Shown: positions 1 to 7,518, counted from the stretch's first letter. The stretch: 18,986 nt of DNA from JAVJUS01 sp040220455 (GCA_040220455.1 JAVJUS010000111.1:1-18986), one strand, 5' to 3'. The notes: generated by a model not told the origin, from the sequence alone. Program-made: numbers and translations.

Positions 1-235
1 GGGGCGCCGGGCTCGGCGCGCGGCGGGGTCGACCGGCCGGCGCCGGCGCCGCCGCGCTTTCCTCCTCCGGCGCCGCGGCGGGCGGATCGGGCAGGGAGGC
101 GATGACATCCTTCGGCGCGATCGGCCGCACGTCCCGGACGACCTGGCGCCACAGGGCGCGCTCGTCCTCGGTGGGTACGGCGGGGCGGGCCAGGGGCGGC
201 CCGCGGCGCGGTTCGGGAGGAGGGCGTTTGGCCAT
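1..235 (-). CDS. Smr-domain (MutS2-type nuclease) protein, N-terminal fragment
   Basis: This frame opens with ATG at 235-233 and runs off the left edge, so only the first 78 residues are visible. A Shine-Dalgarno-like GGAGG lies about 8 bases upstream of the ATG. The visible part starts MAKRPPPEPRRG, contains DERALWRQVVRDVRPI (about residues 24-39), and then becomes Pro/Ala-rich. The ALWRQVVRDVRPI stretch resembles the conserved N-terminus of short alphaproteobacterial Smr proteins; the C-terminal Smr nuclease domain would lie outside the window. Its place beyond tim44 and secB fits the usual alphaproteobacterial order. It follows lutC by 33 bases on the same strand and could be co-transcribed with it. 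The family assignment rests on a short motif and on context. The Pro/Ala-rich stretch is probably a disordered linker. Confidence 0.72.
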   Translation of the reverse strand, partial: MAKRPPPEPRRGPPLARPAVPTEDERALWRQVVRDVRPIAPKDVIASLPDPPAAAPEEESAAAPAPAGRPRRAPSPAP

Positions 236-268
236 GGCCGGGCCTCCGGCGCCCGCCCGGGCGCTGGC

Positions 269-955
269 TCAGGCGTCGGCGCCGTCGACGATGACGATGT
301 GCAGGCGCCGGGGTCCGTGGGCGCCCAGCTGGATGCGCTGCTCGATGTCGCCGGTGCGCGACGGGCCGGTGACGAAGTTCACCGTACGCGGCGGCGCGCC
401 CTGGTCGCGCACCCGGTCCCAGCCATCCTCGTAGGTGCCGACGACCTGGCTCTTGCGCAGCACGACGATGTGGTTGTCCGGCATGAAGTTGAGCGTCGTC
501 GGCGTGCCGGCGCCGCTGGTCAGCATCAGGGTCCCGGATTCCGCGACGGCCGCGAGCGCCGGGGTCACCGAGCTCAGGTCCGGGTCCTCCGCCTTGCCGC
601 GGGCGATCTCCAGCGTCGGCCGCCGATCCCACGGCACGCCGTCGAGCTCGGCCGAGGGCGCCACCTTCACCGTGCTCGGCAGGTTGTGGCTGGCCAGCCA
701 GTCGGCGACCGCGTCGGGCACTTCGGCGAGGCTGGCGACCCGGGCGACGGTGGCCGAGACGCCTTCGGCCTTCTCCACGAACAGGTCGACCTGGGCGTCG
801 TGCGGGATCGCCGTGCGCGCCGGGATGAGGTTGCGCGAGCGCCCTTCGATCCGGGCGTCGACCGTGGACTCGCGCGCGCCGTCGTCGTCAGGCGCGCCGA
901 GCGCCTTGCGGATCGAGCCGAAGATCTGGCCACGCGCCGTCGTGTCGTCCGCCAT
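269..955 (-). CDS. lutC: L-lactate utilization protein LutC (YkgG family)
   Basis: A 228-residue protein of the LutC/YkgG (DUF162) family, a cytoplasmic subunit of the LutABC complex that oxidises L-lactate to pyruvate. Family signatures sit in the C-terminal half: ESGTLMLTSG, then TTLNFMPDNHIVVL, and near the end LGAHGPRRLHIVIVDG. These are the conserved glycine-rich and terminal segments shared with the C-terminal part of LutB. The length is normal for the family. The ATG at 955-953 begins just 3 bases after the lutB stop codon, so the gene is the last member of a lutA-lutB-lutC operon and is probably translationally coupled to lutB. LutC itself carries no iron-sulfur cysteine motif, as expected. 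Family and role are established knowledge; substrate specificity is inferred from the operon. Confidence 0.93.
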   Translation of the reverse strand: MADDTTARGQIFGSIRKALGAPDDDGARESTVDARIEGRSRNLIPARTAIPHDAQVDLFVEKAEGVSATVARVASLAEVPDAVADWLASHNLPSTVKVAPSAELDGVPWDRRPTLEIARGKAEDPDLSSVTPALAAVAESGTLMLTSGAGTPTTLNFMPDNHIVVLRKSQVVGTYEDGWDRVRDQGAPPRTVNFVTGPSRTGDIEQRIQLGAHGPRRLHIVIVDGADA

Positions 956-958
956 GGC

Positions 959-2383
959 TCAGGCCCCCGCGCGCCGGCGCGCCGCCCAGGCGGCCCGGAA
1001 GGTCTGGCCCTCCGGCGCGGGCATGTCCCGGAAATCCGTCCAGCCATGGGCCAGCGGCAGCTTGGCGAAGGCACCCCGGCGCCGGCCCAGCCGGCCCATT
1101 GCGCCCATGGCGAGGCGCGATCCCAGGGCGTAGAGCGCCGGATGCCGCGCCACCCAGGCCCAGGCCGCCAGGGCCCAGCGCGCGGCCGGCGGCGACAGCT
1201 TCGCCTCGTGCTGGCGCACCCGCCAGTGATGCATGATCTTGGGCAGCGGGATGCGCATCGGACAGACGCTCTCGCACCGGCCGCAGAAGGTCGAGGCGTT
1301 GGGCAGGTCGCCCGCTTCCTCCACGCCGATCAGCCCCGGATCGAGCGCCGCGCCGATCGGCCCGGGAATGACCCAGCCATAGGCGTGCCCGCCGACCGCG
1401 GCGTAGACCGGGCAGTGGTTCATGCAGGCACCGCAGCGGATGCAGCGCAGCGCCTCCTGCGCCGGCGTGCCGAGCAGGGCGGAGCGGCCGTTGTCGACGA
1501 TGACGACGTGGAACTCGTCCGGCCCGTCCAGATCGCCCGGCCGCCGCGGCCCGTTGGAGAAGGTGGTGTACGTGCTGTACTCCTGCCCGGTCGCCGAACG
1601 GGCGAGCAGGCGCAGGATGGTCGAGACGTCCTCCAGCGTCGGCACGACCTTCTCGATCGAGGTCACGACGACATGGACCCGCGGCAGCATCTGGGTCAGG
1701 TCGCCATTGCCCTCGTTGGTGACGATGACGGTCGACCCGGTCTCGGCGATCAGGAAGTTGGCGCCGGTGACGCCGACATCGGCCTCCTGGAACTTCTTTC
1801 GCAGGACCTCGCGCGCCTCGTCGGTGAGCTGTCGCGGCTCGTCGAGCGGTCGGTCCTTGTCGAACTGCAGATGCTCCTTGCGGAAGGTGTCGGCGACGTC
1901 CTCCTTCACCAGATGGATCGCCGGCGCGATGATATGGCTCGGCAGCTCGTGGCGGAGCTGGATGATGTACTCGCCCAGATCCGTCTCGATCGGGACCATG
2001 CCGTTGGCCTCGAGATGGTCGTTGAGGCCGATCTCCTCGGCGACCATGGACTTGCCCTTGGTCACCGTGCGCGCGCCCGCGTCCTGGCAGATCTTCAGTA
2101 CCGCGTCGCGCGCCTCGCCCGCCGTACGCGCCCAGTGTACGTGGCCACCGCTCTCGGTCACCTTGGCCTCGAAGCGGTCCAGGTACAGGTCCAGATGGGC
2201 GAGGACGTGATTCTTGATGTCGCGGCCCTGGTCCCGCAAATCCTCGAACTCGGGCAGCTCGGCGATCGAGGCGGCGCGCTTGTCCTGGAAGCCCGCCTTC
2301 ATGTTGCCGAGCGCACGGGCCAGCCGCTGGTCGTCGAGGGCCTTGCGGGCGTTTTCCTTGAAGGCGTGGCTGGTGGGCTGCAT
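959..2383 (-). CDS. lutB: Iron-sulfur lactate oxidation protein LutB
   Basis: A 474-residue protein of the LutB family, the iron-sulfur electron-transfer subunit of the LutABC L-lactate oxidising complex. The N-terminal two thirds is the LUD domain, with ETGSTVIVTNEGNGDL at about 214-229. A ferredoxin-like segment follows, with CIRCGACMNHCP (Cys314, 317, 320, 324) and CGRCESVCP (Cys367, 370, 374), the pattern expected for two [4Fe-4S] clusters. The C-terminal tail is Ala/Arg-rich. The reading frame stays open far upstream, but I place the start at the ATG 2383-2381. It begins MQPTSHAFKENAR, like known LutB proteins, and a GAGG lies 8 bases before it, while the upstream frame is antisense-like noise overlapping lutA. 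It follows lutA by 23 bases and precedes lutC by 3 bases. Confidence 0.95.
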   Translation of the reverse strand: MQPTSHAFKENARKALDDQRLARALGNMKAGFQDKRAASIAELPEFEDLRDQGRDIKNHVLAHLDLYLDRFEAKVTESGGHVHWARTAGEARDAVLKICQDAGARTVTKGKSMVAEEIGLNDHLEANGMVPIETDLGEYIIQLRHELPSHIIAPAIHLVKEDVADTFRKEHLQFDKDRPLDEPRQLTDEAREVLRKKFQEADVGVTGANFLIAETGSTVIVTNEGNGDLTQMLPRVHVVVTSIEKVVPTLEDVSTILRLLARSATGQEYSTYTTFSNGPRRPGDLDGPDEFHVVIVDNGRSALLGTPAQEALRCIRCGACMNHCPVYAAVGGHAYGWVIPGPIGAALDPGLIGVEEAGDLPNASTFCGRCESVCPMRIPLPKIMHHWRVRQHEAKLSPPAARWALAAWAWVARHPALYALGSRLAMGAMGRLGRRRGAFAKLPLAHGWTDFRDMPAPEGQTFRAAWAARRRAGA

Positions 2384-2406
2384 GGATCGGTCCTCGGGGA
2401 AGGGGA

Positions 2407-3240
2407 TCAGTCGTCGGCGGGCTCGCCCAGGGCGGGGCGATCGCCCAGGCCGGCGAGCACCTCGGCGACGTGGCGCACCTTTACGGTCGCGCCGTCGCGC
2501 TTGAGCTTGCCGGCCATGTTGAGCAGGCAGCCCATGTCGCCGGCGAGCAGCGTGTGCGCGCCGGTGGCCGCGATCTCGGCCGACTTCTCGCCGACCATCT
2601 TGTTGGAGATCTCCGGGTACTTGACGCAGAACGTGCCGCCGAAGCCGCAGCACACCTCCGCGCCCGACAGTTCGCGCAGCTCCAGCCCCTCGACGCTGGC
2701 GAGCAGACGGCGCGGCTGGCCCTTGACGCCGAGCTCGCGCAGGCCGGAACAGCTGTCGTGATAGGTGACGCTGTGCGGATAGGCCGCGGCCTCGACCGCC
2801 GTCATGCCGCGCACGTCGACCAGGAAGGAGACCAGCTCGTAGGTGCGCTGCGCCAGGTGGTGGGCGCGCGGCGCCCAGCGCGGGTCGTCGGCGAACAGCC
2901 GGGGATAGTGCTCGCGCAGCATGCCGGCGCAAGAGCCCGATGGCGCGACCACGTAGTCGAACCGCTCGAAGGCCTCGATCACCTGCTTGGCGATGCCGGC
3001 GGTATCCGCCTTGTCGCCGTTGTTCCAGGCCGGCTGGCCGCAGCAGGTCTGTGTCTCCGGCACCGAAACCCGGCAGCCCGCCTGCTCCAGCAGGGCGACC
3101 GCGGCGAAGCCGACGGTCGGCCGGAACAGGTCGACGAGGCAGGTCACGAAAAGGCCCACCTCGGGCGCCTCGGCGCCGGCGGGGTCGCGTGCCGGCACGT
3201 CGCCGGAGGAGGGATCGGCTGGGGAAGGATCGTCTGGCAC
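2407..3240 (-). CDS. lutA: Lactate oxidation Fe-S protein LutA (CCG-domain, GlcF-like)
   Basis: The cysteine-rich subunit of the LutABC L-lactate to pyruvate system. It starts its recognisable domain with GLFVTCLVDLFRPTVG and carries two CCG-type cysteine motifs: TCCGQPAWNNGD (Cys66-67, counting from the start given) and EVCCGFGGTFCVKYPE (Cys197-198). These CCG motifs are the hallmark of the heterodisulfide-reductase/GlcF-like Fe-S fold. The start is uncertain because no in-frame ATG exists near the domain. GTG codons occur at 3369, 3240, 3198 and 3159. I use 3240, giving 277 residues with a short Pro/Asp-rich N-terminus. The GTG at 3159 would give 250 residues starting directly at the conserved block and has GAGG about 8 bases upstream. 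It is the first gene of the lut operon, so the promoter should lie in 3241-3490, where I see no convincing consensus. Confidence 0.9.
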   Translation of the reverse strand: MPDDPSPADPSSGDVPARDPAGAEAPEVGLFVTCLVDLFRPTVGFAAVALLEQAGCRVSVPETQTCCGQPAWNNGDKADTAGIAKQVIEAFERFDYVVAPSGSCAGMLREHYPRLFADDPRWAPRAHHLAQRTYELVSFLVDVRGMTAVEAAAYPHSVTYHDSCSGLRELGVKGQPRRLLASVEGLELRELSGAEVCCGFGGTFCVKYPEISNKMVGEKSAEIAATGAHTLLAGDMGCLLNMAGKLKRDGATVKVRHVAEVLAGLGDRPALGEPADD

Positions 3241-3490
3241 GGATGCTGGCTCGCCGCCTCGGGAAACGGAACCGGACCCGCTCTTGCGGGCCGCCGCGGG
3301 GCGCGAACCCCGACCGGCGCAGATAGACTGGCGGGCCTGGCCCCCGACGGCAAGTCCGCACCTATCCACAGCGGACGGGACCCATCGCCGCGCATTCGCC
3401 CGGGCCGGCGACAGGGTCCCTGAGACTGACCGGGAGCGCGAGCCGATCCGGGCCGGGCGGCCGGGCCGAACGGCGCCTGAAACAGCCCCG

Positions 3491-4222
3491 TCAGGCCGGG
3501 GTCGCGGTCTCCACCAGCACCCAGTTCGGGTCGGTCGCGCGGGTGTTTCGCGCGAAGGTCCAAAGGTCGACGACCTCCGCGGACTCGTCGGGATCGCCGT
3601 CGGTCACCACGCCGTCCTTGTCGCGGGTGACGTTGACCTGGTCGGTGACGAAGCGCACGACGACGAAGGCCGTCCGGCCCTCCATACGCGCTTCCTCGAT
3701 ATCCGCGCGCTCGATCGACTTGATGCGCGTCTCCAGCGTCTCGCCGCGGGTCAGCCGTTCGCGAATGGCGCCGGCGAAGGCGTCGTAGAGATCGTCGCTG
3801 AGCAGGGGCCGCAGGGTCCCGGTATCGCCGTTGGCATAGGCCTCGACGATCATGCCGAAGGCCGCCTGGGCGCCTTGCAGGAACCCGCGCGGATCGAAGC
3901 TCGGATCGGCCGACCGGATCTGCGCGAGCCCGCGCTCGGCATCCGCGGCCGTGGCGCTCTCCCGGGCCGGGCCGGGCTGCTCTTCCGCCCCCTCGTCCCC
4001 CGGCGCGTCACCGTCCCGCTCGCGCGAGGGCAGGTTGACCACGTTGTCCGGCCCGCGTTCCCCGGGCCCGGCGACGCCGTCGGCGCGGTTACGCTCGGTG
4101 AACGGATTCTGGCGCTGACGCTCGTGCCCGGTCCGCCGGCCGAGAACGCTTCTCAGCCGGAAGATCAGGAAGGCCGCGATCATCGCGAGTATGACGATAT
4201 CGATGAAAGGCACGTTACCCAT
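3491..4222 (-). CDS. Tim44-like domain membrane protein
   Basis: A 243-residue protein with one N-terminal membrane segment (about residues 4-22, PFIDIVILAMIAAFLIFRL) followed by RSVLGRRTGHE, the characteristic opening of bacterial Tim44/TimA proteins. Residues 30-95 are charged, proline-rich and probably disordered. From about 95 to the end comes the Tim44-like domain, with FLQGAQAAFGMIVEAYANGD and a conserved end, VDLWTFARN...DPNWVLVETATPA. Mitochondrial Tim44 tethers Hsp70 to the import channel; the bacterial relatives are inner-membrane proteins of less certain function. I chose the ATG 4222-4220 because it gives the family-typical MGNVPFIDIV start. The frame also permits an ATG at 4270, which would add 16 atypical residues. 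No strong ribosome binding site precedes either. It diverges from fxsA and lies near secB, as in many alphaproteobacteria. Confidence 0.9.
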   Translation of the reverse strand: MGNVPFIDIVILAMIAAFLIFRLRSVLGRRTGHERQRQNPFTERNRADGVAGPGERGPDNVVNLPSRERDGDAPGDEGAEEQPGPARESATAADAERGLAQIRSADPSFDPRGFLQGAQAAFGMIVEAYANGDTGTLRPLLSDDLYDAFAGAIRERLTRGETLETRIKSIERADIEEARMEGRTAFVVVRFVTDQVNVTRDKDGVVTDGDPDESAEVVDLWTFARNTRATDPNWVLVETATPA

Positions 4223-4514
4223 GGCGCGTGGCGGGTCGTCGGTGGCGGACTCCCAGGGCCATGATGGCATCCCGTGGCTGTCGGGGACAACGCCGATGAC
4301 GCCCTAGGGTGTGGCGGGATCATCGACGGCGTGCGGCCGTGCCCCTGGATCGGCAGCGTCAGGACCCTTACGTTGCGGGAGGCTGCCGGGCGGCGGGATC
4401 GTGAACGGCCCCCGAGGGGATCCGCTCTCGCCGCGCGCCGGCCGCCACCCGTACGGGCGCGTCCATCCGCGCCTGACAAATAGGCCGTCAGCCCCGCCAG
4501 GGCAAGGGACTCCC
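4223..4514. other. Intergenic region between divergent tim44-like gene and fxsA
   Basis: About 290 bases that should hold the promoters for two divergent genes. I see no sequence close to the alphaproteobacterial housekeeping consensus. The only less GC-rich spot is TGACAAATAGG at about 4473-4483, some 35 bases before fxsA. The ribosome binding site of fxsA (AAGGGA) lies within its last bases. No repeat or RNA gene was recognised. Confidence 0.5.
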
Positions 4515-5105
4515 ATGGGCTACATCCTGATTGCGCTGATCGTCGTGCCGCTCGCGGAGATCGCCGTGTTCATCCAGGTCGGCGGATTGATCGGCCTGTG
4601 GCCGACCCTGGCCGCGATCCTGGGCACCGCGGTCCTGGGCGGCGCGCTGCTGCGCGCCCAGGGGCTGAAGGCGCTGAGCGACGCGCGCACCGCCATGGAG
4701 CGCCAGGAGACGCCGATCAAGCCGGTCTTCGACGTGATCTGCCTGTTCGTCTCCGGCGCCTTCCTGCTGACCCCCGGCTTCATCACTGACGCGGTGGGCT
4801 TCGCGCTGCTGGTCCCCGGCATCCGGCGCGCCATCGGCTACCGCCTGTGGGAATGGGCCGCCAGGCGCGGCACTGTCCATGTTCACGGCATGGGCGCCGG
4901 GCCGGGCGGGCCCGCGGGACCACACGGAGGTCGCCGCGGCCCGGATGTGGTCGATGCCGACTTCACCGTGATCGACGGGGAGGGGGACGAGGGCCCGGGA
5001 AGAGGCGACCGCGGGTCGTCGGACCGCGGCGGCGGCGAGGACGCCAGAGAGGACGGGGAGCTGCCGCCGGTCGACAAGTCCCGCTGGGGCAAGCGGGAGG
5101 GCTGA
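4515..5105 (+). CDS. fxsA: FxsA family cytoplasmic membrane protein
   Basis: A 196-residue FxsA-family inner-membrane protein. In E. coli, excess FxsA relieves F-plasmid exclusion of phage T7; its normal role is unknown. The sequence begins MGYILIALIVVPLAEIAVFI, the typical FxsA start, with hydrophobic segments at about residues 3-22, 27-47 and 73-100. The family feature LLTPGFITDAVGFALLVPG lies near the last of these. The tail from about residue 120 is glycine-rich, then acidic and charged, longer than in E. coli FxsA, and contains DVVDADFTVIDGE, seen in alphaproteobacterial members. The frame is open upstream, but the ATG at 4515 is chosen because it starts at the conserved block and follows an AAGGGA 7 bases away. 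secB follows on the same strand after 195 bases. Confidence 0.93.
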   Translation: MGYILIALIVVPLAEIAVFIQVGGLIGLWPTLAAILGTAVLGGALLRAQGLKALSDARTAMERQETPIKPVFDVICLFVSGAFLLTPGFITDAVGFALLVPGIRRAIGYRLWEWAARRGTVHVHGMGAGPGGPAGPHGGRRGPDVVDADFTVIDGEGDEGPGRGDRGSSDRGGGEDAREDGELPPVDKSRWGKREG

Positions 5106-5141
5106 TCCCGGCCCGGCCGCCGGAGATCGCACGAGCGCGAG

Positions 5142-5170
5142 TTGAGCCGCGGCGGCGTTTCGTGCTAACG
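5142..5170 (+). promoter_or_regulatory. Candidate housekeeping sigma promoter for secB
   Basis: TTGAGC at 5142-5147, a 17-base spacer, then CTAACG at 5165-5170. This resembles the alphaproteobacterial sigma-70 pattern TTGAC-N17-CTATAT at the -35 and in the first half of the -10. It lies 130 bases before the secB ATG and inside the fxsA-secB gap, so secB may be transcribed independently of fxsA. Prediction by eye only. Confidence 0.4.
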
Positions 5171-5300
5171 GACACGACCCTGACGGGTCCCGCCCGCCGT
5201 CGGGGTGGCGCGACCCGTCGTCGCGCGCCATCACCCATCGCGAGCACCGGGGCCGGACCGCCGGTCGCCGGATCGCCACGAGCCCGACCAGGAGCCGAGG

Positions 5301-5918
5301 ATGACCGACGAGACGCCCAAGCCGCAGACCCCGGGTGCCGCGCCCGGCGCCACCCCGGAGGCGACGGCCCAGGGCCAGCAGCGCACCTCCCTGCCGTCGT
5401 TCCAGATCGCCACGCAGTACGTCAAGGACCTGTCCTTCGAGAATCCGCGCGCGCCGCACAGCCTGGCGCCCGACGCGCCGGCGCCTCAGGTCCAGGTCAA
5501 TGTCGACGTGCGGACCAACCAGCTCGACGACAAGCGCTACGAGGTCGTGCTGAACGTGAAGTCCGACGCCAAGGCCAAGGGCGACCAGGCCTTCCTGGTC
5601 GAGCTGTCCTATGCCGGCGTGGTCGTGCTGGGCGACGACGTCAAGCGCGAGCACGTGGCGCCGCTGCTGGTCGTCGAGGTGCCGCGCTATCTCTTCCCCT
5701 TCGCCCGCGCGGTCATCGCGGAGGCGACGCGCAATGGCGGCTTCCCGCCGCTCCTGGTCCAGCCGATCGATTTCGCCGAGCTGTTCCGCCGCCAGCTCCA
5801 GGGGCTGCGCGAGCGCCAGCAGCAGGCCCAGGCCCAGGCGGGCGGCCAGGCCACCGCGACCCCGGCCACCGGCCCGGCCGCGCCGACCCAGGGCCCCGGC
5901 GGCGGGGGAACCGCCTGA
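5301..5918 (+). CDS. secB: Protein-export chaperone SecB
   Basis: A 205-residue SecB, the tetrameric cytosolic chaperone that keeps precursor proteins unfolded and passes them to SecA. The core domain spans about residues 30-175, starting SFQIATQYVKDLSFENPRAP and including LLVVEVPRYLFPFARAVIAE and NGGFPPLLVQPIDFAELFRR, all characteristic SecB segments. The ends are unusual: about 30 N-terminal residues rich in Pro/Ala/Thr, and a C-terminal tail from about residue 178 of Gln/Ala then Gly/Pro/Thr composition. The protein is therefore longer than E. coli SecB (about 155 residues). The ATG at 5301 follows GGAGCCGAGG closely and gives the expected MTDE start. The gene ends convergently with dnaQ, separated by the palindromic repeat at 5964-6047. 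Confidence 0.96.
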   Translation: MTDETPKPQTPGAAPGATPEATAQGQQRTSLPSFQIATQYVKDLSFENPRAPHSLAPDAPAPQVQVNVDVRTNQLDDKRYEVVLNVKSDAKAKGDQAFLVELSYAGVVVLGDDVKREHVAPLLVVEVPRYLFPFARAVIAEATRNGGFPPLLVQPIDFAELFRRQLQGLRERQQQAQAQAGGQATATPATGPAAPTQGPGGGGTA

Positions 5919-5963
5919 GCACCATCGTGCCGCCGGATGCCCGACATCGGCGAAGGGGCCACC

Positions 5964-6047
5964 GTGTCGGGTTTCGCTTCGCTTTACCCGACTTACGGCG
6001 CGTCACGGAATCGTAGGTCGGATAGAGGCGAAGCCGAAACCCGACAC
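5964..6047. repeat. 84-bp imperfect palindromic intergenic repeat (REP/BIME-like)
   Basis: Two opposing copies of a unit of about 36 bases. The outer ends match perfectly over 13 bases: GTGTCGGGTTTCG at 5964-5976 and its complement at 6035-6047. With one bulged base the match continues through CTTCGC. The inner parts (TTACCCGACTTACG and the complement of CGTAGGTCGGATAG) match at about 12 of 14 positions. Each unit is itself partly self-complementary (TCGGGT/ACCCGA). Units resembling CGTAGGTCGG...CCGACA are common dispersed intergenic repeats in proteobacteria. The position between convergent secB and dnaQ suggests a bidirectional transcription stop or messenger end stabiliser. Confidence 0.8.
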
Positions 6048-6091
6048 TGCGCGGAGCCGGTGGACGCCCGGGCAACCGACCCGGGCCCGGA

Positions 6092-6784
6092 TCACCGCGT
6101 CCAGACCGGCTCCTCGATCTTTTCCAGCAGCGCGGCGTGCGCCGCCGCTTCGGCCTCGCTCGGCTCGAGCACCCGGGGCGTCCGGCCCGAGCGATCGACC
6201 CGGGTCACCGGCGTCTGGCCCGTTTCCGCGCCGCGGGCGCTGCCGCCGTCGGCCGCCAGGGTCAGGCCCGGCTGGCGGCCGCCGCGCAGCTCCAGATAGA
6301 CCCGCGCCAGCAGGTCCGCGTCGATCAGCGCGCCGTGCAGGTCCCGGTCCGAATTGTCGATCCCGTAGCGCCGGCACAGGGCGTCCAGGTTCGCCTGGGC
6401 GCCGGGAAAGCGCCGGCGGGCGATCGCGACCGTGTCGACCGCCCGGCTCATCGGCAGCTCGGGAAGGCCCAGGCGCCGCAGCTCCATGTTCAGGAAGCCC
6501 ATGTCGAAGGGCGCGTTGTGGATCACCAGCGGCGCGTCGGTGATGAAGTCGAGGAAATCCCCGGCCACCTCGGAGAAGGTCGGCTTGTCGGCGAGGAACG
6601 CGTCGCCCAGCCCGTGGACCGCCTGGGCGTCCGGGTTCATCGGCCGTTCGGGGTTGATGTAGCGGTGGAAGTGGGTGCCGGTCGGCATCAGGTTGACGAT
6701 CTCGACGCAGCCGATCTCCACCAGCCGGTCGCCGTTATCGGCCGACAGCCCCGTCGTCTCGGTGTCGAGCACGATCTCGCGCAT
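6092..6784 (-). CDS. dnaQ: DNA polymerase III epsilon subunit (3'-5' proofreading exonuclease)
   Basis: A 230-residue DnaQ, the proofreading subunit of the replicative polymerase. All three exonuclease motifs of the DEDDh superfamily are present. Exo I is DTETTG (Asp7, Glu9), Exo II is HNAPFDMGFLN (Asp94), and Exo III epsilon is HGALIDADLLARVY (His150, Asp155), matching the catalytic set of E. coli epsilon. The C-terminal about 55 residues are a variable linker ending LEKIEEPVWTR, presumably the region binding the polymerase alpha subunit. Length is close to the usual 230-245. The ATG at 6784-6782 gives the typical MREIVLDTETTG start. It is last in the ppsR-maf-aroE-coaE-dnaQ operon, 29 bases after coaE. 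Confidence 0.97.
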   Translation of the reverse strand: MREIVLDTETTGLSADNGDRLVEIGCVEIVNLMPTGTHFHRYINPERPMNPDAQAVHGLGDAFLADKPTFSEVAGDFLDFITDAPLVIHNAPFDMGFLNMELRRLGLPELPMSRAVDTVAIARRRFPGAQANLDALCRRYGIDNSDRDLHGALIDADLLARVYLELRGGRQPGLTLAADGGSARGAETGQTPVTRVDRSGRTPRVLEPSEAEAAAHAALLEKIEEPVWTR

Positions 6785-6813
6785 GCTTGCCCGCGTCCTC
6801 GCTAGGGTCCTGG

Positions 6814-7518
6814 CTATGGTCCTGCCCGCGACGGTCCTGCGACGGCGACCCGGCCTTCGCGGCGCCGGCGCAGCGCCCGCTCCCGTGCCATCCGCTCGCG
6901 CCAGGAATCGGGCGGCCAGGCCGTCGGCGTCATCGATTCGGCCAGTCTGACGGCGGCGTCGAGCCCCTGCAAGGTCGGGCGCAGGCCGAGCCCGGTCGGC
7001 ACCACGCGGTCCGCCCGGCGGCGCTTTTCCCGGTCCGGCATCTGACGGGCCAGCACGGCGGCGAAGGCCTCCGGCGTCATGCCCGGCCGGGAGAGCACCC
7101 GCTGACGCTGGATCAGGGCCGGCGCGCTGACCACCACCACCAGGTCGCAGCGCGCCTCGGCCCCGGTCTCGAACAGGAGCGGGATGTCGAGCGCCGCGAC
7201 GCGCCGGCCGGCGAAGGCACAGCGCTTCAGGAACGCGCGCGAAGACGTCTGGACCAACGGATGCAGGATCGCCTCGAGCCGGGCGAGCTCGGCCGGATCC
7301 CCGAAGACCCTGGCGCCCAGCGCGCGGCGGTCGAGACGGCCGTCCGCGACCACGCCCGGGAACGCCAACGCGATGGCCGGCAGGGCCGCACCGTGCCGCG
7401 CCGTCAGCCGGTGCACGGCCGCGTCGGCGTCATGCACGGGCACGCCGAGCCGGCGCAGCAGCCCGGCGGCCGTCGTCTTGCCCATACCGATCGATCCCGT
7501 GAGGCCGAGGACGATCAT
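6814..7518 (-). CDS. coaE: Dephospho-CoA kinase
   Basis: A 234-residue CoaE, which phosphorylates the 3' hydroxyl of dephospho-CoA in the last step of coenzyme A synthesis. It begins MIVLGLTGSIGMGKTT, whose GSIGMGKT (8-15) is the Walker A loop, and continues with VPVHDADAAVHRL, the conserved substrate-binding aspartate region. Later features include LDIPLLFETGAE and VVVVSAPALIQRQRVLSR. The C-terminal about 35 residues are basic and extend beyond the usual CoaE end (around 200 residues). The start is set at the ATG 7518-7516, which gives the conserved N-terminus; upstream in-frame sequence is non-homologous and overlaps aroE. It lies 16 bases downstream of aroE, consistent with co-transcription. 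Confidence 0.96.
   Translation of the reverse strand: MIVLGLTGSIGMGKTTAAGLLRRLGVPVHDADAAVHRLTARHGAALPAIALAFPGVVADGRLDRRALGARVFGDPAELARLEAILHPLVQTSSRAFLKRCAFAGRRVAALDIPLLFETGAEARCDLVVVVSAPALIQRQRVLSRPGMTPEAFAAVLARQMPDREKRRRADRVVPTGLGLRPTLQGLDAAVRLAESMTPTAWPPDSWRERMARERALRRRREGRVAVAGPSRAGP

Noticed and set aside
299..2761. An open frame of about 820 codons on the plus strand opposite lutC-lutB
   Set aside because: It is antisense to clearly recognised lut genes, is extremely Arg/Gly-rich and matches no family I know; long antisense open frames are expected at this GC content.
3362..3370. CTATCCACA, a one-mismatch DnaA box upstream of lutA
   Set aside because: Isolated single site in ordinary intergenic sequence without AT-rich DNA or further boxes; probably chance.
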